The notes: a model not told the origin generated them from the letters alone. Positions 1 through 7,251 are shown, numbered from the stretch's first letter. The stretch is 7,449 nt of DNA from Methylovulum sp. (GCA_016919605.1 JACXTQ010000365.1:1-7449); one strand, 5' to 3'. Made by a program: numbers and translations.

Positions 1-92
1 CGCTCCACGGTTATCAATGATGTCTGGTCTGGATAAGTCGGTTCGCCTTTTGATAACTGCACCCGATCACTAACGTTATCACTGCCTGCCAT
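1..92 (-). CDS. 5' end of the gene downstream of aroB (partial, runs off the window)
   Basis: On the minus strand an ATG at 92-90 opens a frame with no stop to the window edge, giving 30 codons. The peptide begins MAGSDNVSDRVQ and ends near SLITVE. The start lies inside the end of aroB in another frame, a 14-nt overlap. An AAGG at 100-97 sits 4 nt upstream and can serve as ribosome binding site. Tight overlap is the habit of this whole gene cluster, which supports a real translationally coupled gene. The visible part is too short to identify a family. In Pseudomonas and relatives the gene after aroB often encodes an AAA-type ATPase or SPOR-domain protein of the DamX kind. The hydrophilic N terminus ending in a SLIT-V-E stretch could be the lead-in to such an ATPase domain, but that is inference from context. 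A GTG at codon 11 is a possible alternative start but has no clear binding site. Confidence 0.6.
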   Translation of the reverse strand, partial: MAGSDNVSDRVQLSKGEPTYPDQTSLITVE

Positions 93-1161
93 AATGCCTT
101 AAGGTTAGTTCAAGCAGAGTCTGATCGACATAGCCCGGCAAGGTTGCCAAGCCGATTTGGCTTAATAGGATGAGGCGAATTTTGCCGTCAATATTTTTTT
201 TGTCCACCGTCATCAACTCCAAGAAGTGCTGGGCATCCAGTTGCGTAGGTGGCGTGACCGGCAAGTTGGCTTTGTTGAACAAGGCGATAATTCGTACCAC
301 ATCGGCATCGGTCAACCAACCTTTGCGCCTTGACAGGTCGGCGGCCTGGCAGGTGCCTATCGCCACCGCCTCACCGTGCAGATAAGTGCCGTAGCCTGCC
401 CCGGTTTCTATGGCATGGCCAAACGTATGGCCTAAATTTAAGGTGGCGCGGACACCGGTTTCGGTTTCATCCTCGGCGACAATCGCCGCCTTATTTAGGC
501 AGGATTGCTCAATAGCGTAGGCTAGGGCAGCTTTGTCCCTTGCCAATAATAAGCCGATATTGTCTTCCAGCCATTCAAAAAAGTGGATGTCCCTAATCAG
601 GCCATATTTGATCACTTCCGCAAGACCTGCGGACAATTCGCGGTCGTCCAACGTGTCTAATACATCGGCATCGGCAATCACGCACTGCGGTTGGTAAAAC
701 GCGCCGATCATGTTTTTGCCCAGCGGATGATTGACTCCGGTTTTGCCGCCGACCGATGAGTCCACTTGTGCCAATAATGTGGTCGGTATTTGTAAAAAGG
801 CGATGCCGCGTTGGTAACAGGCGGCGGCAAAACCGCCCATATCGCCAATCACGCCGCCGCCCAATGCAATCAAGGTCGCATTACGGCTGAATTTACAGGT
901 CAGCAATTTGTCGAAAATGGTGCTTACCGTTTCTAAGGTTTTGTATTGCTCGCCATCGGACAAAACCACGGTTTCGACCGTATAGCCGGACAGATTTTTT
1001 AACAATCTGTCCAAATACAGTGGAGCGATGGTGGTGTTGGTGACCACTAGGACTTGTTTGGATTTGATATGCTTTTTAAACAGTTCCGGTTGTTGCAATA
1101 AGCCGGAACCTATATAAATCGGGTAACTACGGTCACCTAATTCAACGAGTAAGTTTTTCAT
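79..1161 (-). CDS. aroB: 3-dehydroquinate synthase
   Basis: This enzyme converts DAHP to 3-dehydroquinate, the second step of the shikimate pathway. It is cytoplasmic and uses NAD+ and a divalent metal. The protein has 360 residues, full length for the family. The glycine-rich nucleotide-binding stretch LGGGVIGDMGG is at about 100-110. The signature PTTLLAQVDSSVGGKTGVNH is at about 126-145, followed by GKNMIGAFYQP. The three expected metal ligands are visible: E182 in AEVIKYG, H245 in NLGHTFGH and H262 in LHGEA. The ATG at 1161 overlaps the aroK stop in an ATGA junction, so the two genes are probably translationally coupled. The TGA stop is followed at once by an in-frame TAA. The 3' end overlaps the start of the next gene. 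Nothing looks damaged or foreign. Confidence 0.98.
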   Translation of the reverse strand: MKNLLVELGDRSYPIYIGSGLLQQPELFKKHIKSKQVLVVTNTTIAPLYLDRLLKNLSGYTVETVVLSDGEQYKTLETVSTIFDKLLTCKFSRNATLIALGGGVIGDMGGFAAACYQRGIAFLQIPTTLLAQVDSSVGGKTGVNHPLGKNMIGAFYQPQCVIADADVLDTLDDRELSAGLAEVIKYGLIRDIHFFEWLEDNIGLLLARDKAALAYAIEQSCLNKAAIVAEDETETGVRATLNLGHTFGHAIETGAGYGTYLHGEAVAIGTCQAADLSRRKGWLTDADVVRIIALFNKANLPVTPPTQLDAQHFLELMTVDKKNIDGKIRLILLSQIGLATLPGYVDQTLLELTLRHYGRQ

Positions 1162-1691
1162 TGCGGTTGATGGTTGATGGCACGGTAGGCGGTCAGAATG
1201 TGTTCGACAACTTCTTTGCTTTGCATAATGCCGGTGTCAATTTTATAGTCCGCACAGGCCAAGTACAAAGGTTCGCGTTGGACGAACAAAGTCTCTATGC
1301 GTTCCCTAGGGTTTTCGGTTTTAAGCAAAGGGCGTTGGGTGTCACGACGGGTGCGCTCCAGGATGCGCTCGATTGAGCATTGCAAATAAACAATGAAGCC
1401 GTTTTTGATTAACAGGTTGCGGTTGGCCTCGCGGAGAATGACCCCGCCGCCGGTAGCCAGTACGATGCCTTGCATTTTGGTCAGTTCTTGGAGCATTTTT
1501 TGCTCCCTGTCCCGAAAGCCCTCTTCACCTTCAAATTCGAAGATAGTCGGGATATCAACCCCCGTCCTTTCTTCAATAGCCTTGTCGCTGTCATAAAAAG
1601 GCACGGCTAAAGCTTTGGCGAGTTGTCGGCCTATCGTCGTTTTTCCGGCACCCATGAGGCCAACTAAATATATATTTTCTGATTTTGTCAT
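1158..1691 (-). CDS. aroK: shikimate kinase
   Basis: This enzyme phosphorylates shikimate to shikimate 3-phosphate with ATP in the cytoplasm, the fifth step of the shikimate pathway. From the ATG at 1691 the protein has 177 residues, normal for AroK. It has the Walker A motif GLMGAGKT at 11-18. Shikimate-binding residues D34 and D36 are in FYDSD, R60 is in GFRDRE, and the GGG loop is at 81-83. The lid arginine is R120 in the DTQRPLL segment, and R139 lies in QREPLY. An in-frame TTG at 1694 would add one residue, but the ATG is better because an AAGG lies 7 nt before it. The gene stands about 100 nt downstream of a terminator, so it probably has its own promoter in that gap. It overlaps aroB by 4 nt and forms a two-gene unit with it. 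The choice of aroK over aroL rests on the pil-aroK-aroB context. Confidence 0.97.
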   Translation of the reverse strand: MTKSENIYLVGLMGAGKTTIGRQLAKALAVPFYDSDKAIEERTGVDIPTIFEFEGEEGFRDREQKMLQELTKMQGIVLATGGGVILREANRNLLIKNGFIVYLQCSIERILERTRRDTQRPLLKTENPRERIETLFVQREPLYLACADYKIDTGIMQSKEVVEHILTAYRAINHQPQ

Positions 1692-1694
1692 CAA

Positions 1695-1790
1695 AATACC
1701 TTGCTGGTCTGATTTCCCAGACTCTGGGAGTGGTTAAAAAAATAGTGGTTTAAGCGGATTGTCTGAAGAACAATCGTAAAGCCGCCGCCA
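1695..1790 (-). promoter_or_regulatory. aroK leader with weak sigma-70 promoter candidate
   Basis: The gap between the pilQ terminator and aroK must supply a promoter if the terminator is efficient. The best match I see on the minus strand is TTCAGA (1767-1762) and TATTTT (1744-1739) separated by 17 nt. Each hexamer matches 4 of 6 consensus positions, so the call is weak. Transcription would begin near 1732 and give a leader of about 40 nt. That leader contains the palindrome listed separately at 1715-1729. Confidence 0.3.
1715..1729. repeat. perfect 7-bp inverted repeat in the aroK leader
   Basis: The sequence TCCCAGA-C-TCTGGGA has perfect 7-bp arms around one central base. It lies 24 nt upstream of the aroK ATG and between the candidate promoter and the ribosome binding site. 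It could be an operator for a dimeric repressor or a small RNA hairpin; with a one-base centre, an RNA hairpin would have to open the innermost pairs. It has no T tract on either side, so it is not a terminator by itself. Confidence 0.45.
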
Positions 1791-1824
1791 TTATAATAAA
1801 AAGGGGGCATTATGCCCCCTTTTT
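1791..1824 (-). terminator. rho-independent terminator after pilQ
   Basis: Seventeen nt after the pilQ stop lies an inverted repeat with perfect 13-bp arms (1798-1810 and 1812-1824) around one central base. The core stem is GGGGGC/GCCCCC, flanked by A5 on one side and T5 on the other. Read on the minus strand it ends in TTTTT followed by ATTATAATGG, a typical U-rich tail. The A5/T5 symmetry means the plus-strand transcript would also have a terminator shape, so it could work in both directions. It separates the pil genes from aroKB. Confidence 0.93.
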
Positions 1825-1841
1825 ACGGTAACTAGAAGGGT

Positions 1842-4208
1842 TCAATTGCTGGTAACGTCATCTTTCATCACTTTTGGCGTGACAAAAATTAATAACTCTT
1901 GTTTCTTATCAGTATTGTTAGTCCTTTTGAACAAAAATCCAATGCCCGGCAAATCGGCAAAGAAAGGCACTTTATTAAGGGTATTGCTTGTGGAGCCTTC
2001 AAAAATACCCCCTAACACCACCGTTTCGCCGTCATTGACCCGCACCAATGTCCTGATATTGCGGGTATCAATACTGGGCACGTTGTTGGTGACCTCCCCC
2101 ACCGCATCTTTGGAAATATACAAATCCATAATGATGCTGCCGTTGGGGGTGATTTGCGGGGTCACGTCAAGCTTGAGCACGGCTTCCTTAAATTGGATGT
2201 TCGCCCCTTGGTTGGCACTGAAGGTTTGGTAAGGGATTTCCACACCTTGTTGGATGTTGGCTTGGCAACGGTCTGTGGTCATCACTCTGGGGTTGGATAT
2301 CAGCTCGCCGCGATTTTCATCTTGTAACGCCGACAATTCAAGGTTAAGCACATAATCCGCCCCTTTTACCAAGGTCATGCCCAATGCCCCATAGGGAGTG
2401 GCGGAGGTACCCAAATCAACCAATTGGTTAGGGATGGTGGAGGTGTCGCTTTTCGTACCTAAAAAAACACCTCCAGGGGTGACAGTGGTCACGCCATTAG
2501 TAGTCTCGCTTATTGGCAAAGCCCCCGCCGTGTTTTTACCGCCAAAACCAAACAAGCTGTCACCAGTAATTGACGCGGCTCCGGCAGTACCAAACTTGAC
2601 CCCCAATTCCCTGGCGAAGGAATTGCTGGCAACGACTATCCTTGATTCGATCATGACCTGCCGGACGGTAATGTCGAGTTTGGCGATCATTTTTTTGATT
2701 TCATCCAGCCGTTTTGTCGTTTCGCGGACAATTAAGGTGTTGGTGCGGGAGTCAACAACTGCGGAACCGCGTTCAGAGAGTAGGCGGTATTTATCATCGG
2801 TTTGGGTGTTGTTGTCGTTATTATTGTTGCCCCTAGTGCCTTGACGTTGCAGTTGCGGCATTTGTTGGGTTTGTTGGGTTTGCGTGGTTTGTTGGGGGGC
2901 ACTGCTGTTAATTCCCGCCCCTGTACCGGTACGCATCCTGACCCCGCAACTGCTAAACGCAGCACTGTCATAACCATATAGCAAGTTCCTAAAATTTTCC
3001 GCTTTCGCGTAATTGATTTGGATGTATTCGGTGAGCAATGGGTCCAACTGCTCAACTACCGCTTCGGTTTCCTGTTGTTTTTTCTTATAATCCTTGATCT
3101 TGTCAAGCGGCGAAACCAGCGTGACATTGCCCGTTTGATATTTGCCCAATTCTTTGGTCATCATGACAAAGTCCAGGGCTTCATCCCAAGGCACGTCATC
3201 CAATTTTAAGGTGATCGTACCGGTGACATCATCGCCTGCCACCACGTTTTGGCCGGTAAATTCCGCCAAGATGGCAATCACGCTCCGCACTTCGATGTCT
3301 TGGAAGTTTAGCGATAGCCGCTCACCCGTATATTTGACACGGGTTTTTTCCAAGGTATCTTTTTCTTCGTCTGTCAAAGGCCTAAACTCAACGGTCAACA
3401 AACCATCGGACTGTACCAGAGAATAATCATACAGGTCATTTTGCGTGCTGACGGTCATGGTGGTCTGGTTGTTTTTTGATACGGTGTCAATAAATTTCAC
3501 CGGTGTCGCAAACTCAGAAACATCCAACCGTTTGGCCAAGTTGCCGCTCAGTTGGGTGTTGACAAAGCTGACAATGACTTTGCCCGACTCTTCTTTGGAA
3601 TTGACAATGGTATTGGGGTTGGCTAGGGATATGAGAATGCGCCCTTCGCCTTTTGGGCCACGTTTAAAGTCAAAACCACTAATGGTTTGCTGTGGCATTA
3701 AACTGGAAATAGCGGGACTGGAGCCGCGTAGGGTGGCTGGCAGCAGGGCGGACGTGCTTTTGCCTGCTGTGCTGGCGCTCGGCTGCCCCCTACTGATGGT
3801 CAGAAAGACTTTGTCGCCCGCCACTTTGGTTTCAAAAGCCGTGGCTTCGGTCAGATTAATGACGACTCGTAGCCGGTCAGCGGCTTCGGCGATATAAATG
3901 TTGGTCGCCACGTTTTGGTTGACTTGGAATATTTTTTTCCCTAAACCATTTTTCACACCCGGAAAATCCAAGGCGATCCGCGCCGGATTGTCGGTATGGA
4001 ATATTTTAGGTTCAACGGCGGCTGCGCTCATCGCCAATTGTATCTGCAATTTGTCCCCCGCCAAGGTGGCGACATCGATCCCGGATAAGGTCAAGTCACT
4101 GGCTTTAACAGGGGCAATGTGAAAGATACATAGCAATAAGACCAAACCCATCCTGGCCACTAAAGGCCACTCTATTTTCAACATGATGCTACCTTGTTTA
4201 TTGTTCAT
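1842..4208 (-). CDS. pilQ: type IV pilus secretin PilQ
   Basis: PilQ forms the outer-membrane ring through which the pilus leaves the cell. The 788-residue protein starts with a signal peptide (hydrophobic stretch about 19-33, likely cleavage after VKA at 36). Two AMIN domains, which in this family bind peptidoglycan, follow at about 40-140 and 172-278. An STN/N0 domain lies at about 297-366, and an N1/NolW-type domain with a Q/N-rich insertion (about 425-470) lies at about 390-515. The C-terminal secretin domain spans about 518-782, with SNPRVMTTD at 638-646, QGVEIPY at 654-660 and the signature VPFFADLPGIGFLF at 747-760. The start is uncertain. ATG 4208 has a GGGGA 6 nt upstream, whereas ATG 4184 (residue 9) has an AAGG 7 nt upstream and gives a more typical signal peptide. 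The gene starts 15 nt after pilP and ends before a strong terminator. The mature part has only two cysteines, C421 and C648. Confidence 0.98.
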   Translation of the reverse strand: MNNKQGSIMLKIEWPLVARMGLVLLLCIFHIAPVKASDLTLSGIDVATLAGDKLQIQLAMSAAAVEPKIFHTDNPARIALDFPGVKNGLGKKIFQVNQNVATNIYIAEAADRLRVVINLTEATAFETKVAGDKVFLTISRGQPSASTAGKSTSALLPATLRGSSPAISSLMPQQTISGFDFKRGPKGEGRILISLANPNTIVNSKEESGKVIVSFVNTQLSGNLAKRLDVSEFATPVKFIDTVSKNNQTTMTVSTQNDLYDYSLVQSDGLLTVEFRPLTDEEKDTLEKTRVKYTGERLSLNFQDIEVRSVIAILAEFTGQNVVAGDDVTGTITLKLDDVPWDEALDFVMMTKELGKYQTGNVTLVSPLDKIKDYKKKQQETEAVVEQLDPLLTEYIQINYAKAENFRNLLYGYDSAAFSSCGVRMRTGTGAGINSSAPQQTTQTQQTQQMPQLQRQGTRGNNNNDNNTQTDDKYRLLSERGSAVVDSRTNTLIVRETTKRLDEIKKMIAKLDITVRQVMIESRIVVASNSFARELGVKFGTAGAASITGDSLFGFGGKNTAGALPISETTNGVTTVTPGGVFLGTKSDTSTIPNQLVDLGTSATPYGALGMTLVKGADYVLNLELSALQDENRGELISNPRVMTTDRCQANIQQGVEIPYQTFSANQGANIQFKEAVLKLDVTPQITPNGSIIMDLYISKDAVGEVTNNVPSIDTRNIRTLVRVNDGETVVLGGIFEGSTSNTLNKVPFFADLPGIGFLFKRTNNTDKKQELLIFVTPKVMKDDVTSN
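2861..2896. repeat. four 9-bp tandem units inside pilQ (TQQ-coding)
   Basis: The plus strand shows TTTGTTGGG at 2861, 2870 and 2888, with a degenerate unit TTTGCGTGG at 2879. In the pilQ frame the repeat encodes ACC-CAA-CAA, giving TQQ units in the stretch PQQTTQTQQTQQMPQ. Length change by slippage would keep the reading frame because the unit is 9 bp. The repeat lies in the predicted loop of the N1 domain, where extra residues are probably tolerated. Confidence 0.8.
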
Positions 4209-4223
4209 TCTTTGTCCCCAAAA

Positions 4224-4781
4224 TCACTGTATCAACGATAAGGAAGTTTGTTGTTCGCGCCAGCTGCCCGGCTTGTCTGGCACTATTTCCAGTAATTCAA
4301 TTTTGTCGGTGTTGATCCTAATGATTTTGCCGAAATTTTTGCCCATATAATTACCCACCTGAACCCGGTGGATAGTTTTGTCACTGGCCCTCACCAAGCC
4401 CCATAGTTTTGATTTCATCACCACTGTCCCTGCCATTTTGAGGCCATCTAACGGAAACGCTTCCAACTCTTCCTTGCGGCGGTTGAAATCCGGCCTTAAG
4501 CCATTGCCTGTTGACGGGCCTTCATTTTGGCTAGGCTCGGGTTCTTCCAATGGTTTAAATGGGTCACGTAAGGTGTCGGCCGGAAACAAAAAAGGTTCGA
4601 CCATTTTTATTTCCGGCAGTTTTTCTATGGCGCCTTTGGGTCTGGCTTTGATTTCGCGGATATATTTGTCCAAATCCGAAAAGTTGCCGTCACTACAGCC
4701 TGAAATTAATAAGAGGCAAACAAGATAACCAAGTTGGGTTGCCCGTTTACGGGCCGTCAACGCTAATTGTTTATGTTTCAT
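4224..4781 (-). CDS. pilP: type IV pilus inner-membrane lipoprotein PilP
   Basis: PilP connects the PilNO dimer to the periplasmic N domains of PilQ. From ATG 4781 the product has 185 residues. It has a lipoprotein signal peptide with basic residues at 3-13, a hydrophobic core at about 17-27 and the lipobox LISGC with the acylated cysteine at 29. A proline- and charge-rich flexible linker spans about 50-108, including RDPFKPLEEPEP. The compact beta-rich homology region is at about 110-180, with GTVVMKSKLWGLVRASD and VQVGNYMGKNFGKI. The residue after the cysteine is serine rather than the aspartate often used for inner-membrane retention. A GTG at 4784 is an alternative start one codon earlier, with an AAGG 6 nt upstream against 9 nt for the ATG. 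The pilO stop TGA shares its A with the ATG, so the genes are coupled. Confidence 0.96.
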   Translation of the reverse strand: MKHKQLALTARKRATQLGYLVCLLLISGCSDGNFSDLDKYIREIKARPKGAIEKLPEIKMVEPFLFPADTLRDPFKPLEEPEPSQNEGPSTGNGLRPDFNRRKEELEAFPLDGLKMAGTVVMKSKLWGLVRASDKTIHRVQVGNYMGKNFGKIIRINTDKIELLEIVPDKPGSWREQQTSLSLIQ

Positions 4782-5464
4782 CACTTTTTACCTTTTGCAG
4801 CAGTGCCGACCACCTTTTTCGCGGGAGCGGGGGCTTCGGTGCTCTCATTATAGGTTTTGACCGTTGCTTTCATAACCATGTCGCCTGTCCTAACCACGAT
4901 ATCCTCTTTTTTGGGATCTTTTAATGGCTGTTTGTTCTCTTTTTCCTTGTCCTTGGGGATGATGCTGACATCATGGAGGGTAACGATTCTGGGCAATGAG
5001 GCCAAGCCGCTGACAAACAGGCCAAGTTCCTGATATTTGCCAATCACCTCAATGCTGATCGGCAGTTCTGCGTAAAAATCCCGGTGGATGGGTGAGCCCG
5101 GTTTGAACAAACGTATTTCCAGGCCGCTGGCCAAGGCCGTTTGTGAAATGTCAGTCAGCAAACTGGCCAATTCGTCTTTAGTGGGCATTTGCCGGATCAT
5201 TTCAAACAGTTCGGCTTCAATTTGCTTTAATTGGCTTTGGTAATCTTGCAAGTTGACGGCCTTTCTTTGTTTGATTTCAAAACTGTTTTTCAATTCCTGT
5301 TCTTTTTTTTCAGTGGCTTCCAATTCTTTGATTTGATCAAAAGTGTGCAAATAAACCCCCAAACCTAAAACGGCGGCACTAGTGAGGGCGATTGCCGCTG
5401 CCTTGAGAGGCCAGGGCCATTGGCCTACGGCGTTAAAATCCCAATTTATTTCCGACAAATTCAT
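4781..5464 (-). CDS. pilO: type IV pilus inner-membrane protein PilO
   Basis: PilO pairs with PilN through periplasmic coiled coils and ferredoxin-like domains in the alignment complex. The protein has 227 residues: a short cytoplasmic tail with NWDFNAVGQWPWP (about 7-19), one membrane helix at about 20-41, and a charged coiled coil at about 44-92 rich in E, K and Q. A globular domain at about 97-205 contains LASGLEIRLF and LASLPRIVTLHDVSI. Two lysine-rich parts stand out. One is an insertion at about 171-189 between the last beta strands, and the other is a tail with APAPAKK and AAKGKK at the C terminus. They make the protein somewhat longer than the roughly 207-residue Pseudomonas form. The ATG at 5464 shares its A with the pilN stop TAA and has an AGAGG 6 nt upstream. 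Confidence 0.97.
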   Translation of the reverse strand: MNLSEINWDFNAVGQWPWPLKAAAIALTSAAVLGLGVYLHTFDQIKELEATEKKEQELKNSFEIKQRKAVNLQDYQSQLKQIEAELFEMIRQMPTKDELASLLTDISQTALASGLEIRLFKPGSPIHRDFYAELPISIEVIGKYQELGLFVSGLASLPRIVTLHDVSIIPKDKEKENKQPLKDPKKEDIVVRTGDMVMKATVKTYNESTEAPAPAKKVVGTAAKGKK

Positions 5465-6063
5465 TATTGGCCTCTCTTCTTGGTGCGGACATTGGGGTTG
5501 CTGTCAGCAGTTTCCACGGTTTTTTTGCCTTGTTTGGCATGCAGGGCAAAGTCGCTCAATTGGTCAGGATTGCTTTTGTCGGGTATTTTGATGATGGTGA
5601 GGCTGGGGGTGTTCATCCATTGCGAGGCTTCAATATTCCTCATCATTGCCGAAACCCGGGCATTGGATTGGGATTTGCCTTCAAAGGCCAAATCGGCACC
5701 CGTTTGGGTAAATTTGGTCAGGAACACGCCATCGGGAGTAACCTTGGGGATGTCATCAAATAAATGTACGATTTCAGGGCGGCTTTCCTGAAGTTTTTGT
5801 AAGAGGTCAATTTTAGCAAGCAATTTGCTTTTCTTTTCTTCAATATCCTTAATGTCGGCAATTTTTTTGTCCAGCAATACTATTTCATTCTCCAGCAATT
5901 TATTCCTGGCCTCCTGATGGGATTTTAGGCCTTCAAAATAGCCATGAATAACCGCGAGTACCATAATGGCGACTAGGACACCTAGGGCCAAGGCATTAAA
6001 AAATTCCTGTTTTTTCTGCTTGCGTAGTTCTTCGCGCCAAGGGAGCAGGTTAATTTTTGCCAT
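5464..6063 (-). CDS. pilN: type IV pilus inner-membrane protein PilN
   Basis: PilN links cytoplasmic PilM to the periplasmic part of the pilus machine. The 199-residue protein carries the conserved cytoplasmic motif INLLPWREELR at 4-14, which in this family inserts into a groove on PilM. One membrane helix follows at about 22-43. A long coiled coil spans about 45-95 (KLLENEIVLLDKKIADIKDI), and a fimbrial-assembly ferredoxin-like domain spans about 96-178, including DDIPKVTPDGVFLTKF. The C terminus is basic and polar. The ATG at 6063 shares one base with the pilM stop TAA, and an AAGGAG lies 9 nt upstream inside the end of pilM. Length and domain order are normal. Confidence 0.97.
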   Translation of the reverse strand: MAKINLLPWREELRKQKKQEFFNALALGVLVAIMVLAVIHGYFEGLKSHQEARNKLLENEIVLLDKKIADIKDIEEKKSKLLAKIDLLQKLQESRPEIVHLFDDIPKVTPDGVFLTKFTQTGADLAFEGKSQSNARVSAMMRNIEASQWMNTPSLTIIKIPDKSNPDQLSDFALHAKQGKKTVETADSNPNVRTKKRGQ

Positions 6064-7124
6064 TAGTCAAAACTCCTTAATGCCAAGCCACAGGCAATCA
6101 TCATGGCGGGGGCATCATTGCTTAAAACTTGTGGCTTTACTTTGCTGGATAGCTTCATGTTTAGAAAAGGATTGGCGATATAGACCGGTATCCCTAAATT
6201 TTTTTCAATCAGTTGATCGACACCGGGTATCGAAGCACAACCGCCGGCCAAGATTATCCGGTCAATGCTTCTGTTGGCGCTTGATGAGACAAAAAATTGC
6301 AAAGAACGTTGGATTTGTTGCAACATGGCTCTTTTAAACGGGTCAAGAACATCGGTGGTGTAGTTGTCGGGCAAGCCGCCATGGCGTTTTGCCAATCCTG
6401 CCTCTTCGTAAGAAAGGCCGTAGCGGCGCTGGATTTCTTCAGTCAATTGCTTGCCGCCAAAACCTTGTTCGCGGGTATAAATGCTGCGGCTGCTATGCAG
6501 GACATTGAGTGTCGTGATGGTCGCGCCAATATCAGCAATCGCCACGGTTTGGCCTTCTATGGAATCGGCAAACTGTTCGGTGAGCAAGGAAAAGGCGTTT
6601 TCCATGGCAAAGGCTTCAACATCAACAATTTTGGCTTTTAAGCCCGCTTTGGCTAGGGCTTCGACTCGGTTATCGACGTTTTCCCGCCTGGAAGCCGCCA
6701 GCAACACGTCAACCATGCCCGGGTTGCTTTCATTAAAGCCCTGCACTTCAAAGTCAAAGTTGACTTCATCCAGTGAATAGGGCACATATTGGTCGGCTTC
6801 GATCATAATTTGCTCTTCCATTTCATCTTCGCTAAGAGACGCGTCCATAGGGATGATTTTGGTCATGACCGAAGAGCCGGCCACCGCCACGGTGGCCTGT
6901 CTTAAACTGGTGCCGGATTGTTTCAGTGCAATTTTAATGGTGTCAGCAATCATATTGACATTGGTGACATTCTTATCAATCACCGCATCTTTAGGTAACG
7001 GTGCCACGGCGTAACTTTCCACCCGATAACGTGGCCCTAGGCGGCTCAATTCGAGCATTTTTACTGCCGCCGTACTGATATCAATACTCAGAACCGTATT
7101 CTGTTTATGACTAAACCATTTCAT
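6063..7124 (-). CDS. pilM: type IV pilus actin-like ATPase PilM
   Basis: PilM is a cytoplasmic FtsA/actin-like protein that binds ATP and the PilN tail at the inner membrane. The 353 residues hold all parts of the fold. The first phosphate loop is SIDIST at 13-18, and the PilM-typical segment MEEQIMIEADQYVPYSLDEV is at 102-121. The second phosphate loop ADIGATIT is at 197-204, with GFGGKQLTEEI after it. The adenosine-binding motif LAGGCASIPG is at 292-301 and a C-terminal GLALR is at 346-350. There is no signal peptide or membrane segment. The ATG at 7124 has an AAGGA ribosome binding site at 7135-7131 with a 6-nt spacer. It is the first gene of the pil unit and overlaps pilN by one base. It is intact and of normal length. 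Confidence 0.98.
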   Translation of the reverse strand: MKWFSHKQNTVLSIDISTAAVKMLELSRLGPRYRVESYAVAPLPKDAVIDKNVTNVNMIADTIKIALKQSGTSLRQATVAVAGSSVMTKIIPMDASLSEDEMEEQIMIEADQYVPYSLDEVNFDFEVQGFNESNPGMVDVLLAASRRENVDNRVEALAKAGLKAKIVDVEAFAMENAFSLLTEQFADSIEGQTVAIADIGATITTLNVLHSSRSIYTREQGFGGKQLTEEIQRRYGLSYEEAGLAKRHGGLPDNYTTDVLDPFKRAMLQQIQRSLQFFVSSSANRSIDRIILAGGCASIPGVDQLIEKNLGIPVYIANPFLNMKLSSKVKPQVLSNDAPAMMIACGLALRSFD

Positions 7125-7221
7125 AACATATCCTTAAAAGTGACCATTAATGTGATCCATAGATAACAATACCCAACTGTTTTATTTATAGGGCTTAACC
7201 ATAAAATGAATGGACTCAAAA

Positions 7222-7251
7222 AGTATAGTAGCCTTTTCGGAGGATGCACAA
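7222..7251 (-). promoter_or_regulatory. candidate sigma-70 promoter for pilMNOPQ
   Basis: On the minus strand TTGTGC (7251-7246) and TATACT (7227-7222) are separated by 18 nt. The -10 element matches 5 of 6 consensus bases and the -35 element matches 3 of 6. Transcription would begin near 7215, leaving a 5' leader of about 90 nt before pilM. I saw no convincing sigma-54 element (TGGCAC-N5-TTGC) for this gene. Position and orientation fit, but the evidence is a pattern match only. Confidence 0.4.

Noticed and set aside
2732..3055. A 107-codon same-strand frame inside pilQ
   Set aside because: It is an out-of-frame reading of the Q/N-rich region. It yields a K/P/T-rich product without any domain, and pilQ itself is clearly coding there.
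2398..3897. Long plus-strand open frames opposite pilQ (for example 2398-2844 and 3445-3897)
   Set aside because: They lie wholly antisense to the well-supported pilQ gene, have no recognisable domains, and follow from its codon composition.
5382..5791. Plus-strand open frames opposite the pilO/pilN junction
   Set aside because: They are antisense to two intact conserved genes and encode nothing recognisable.
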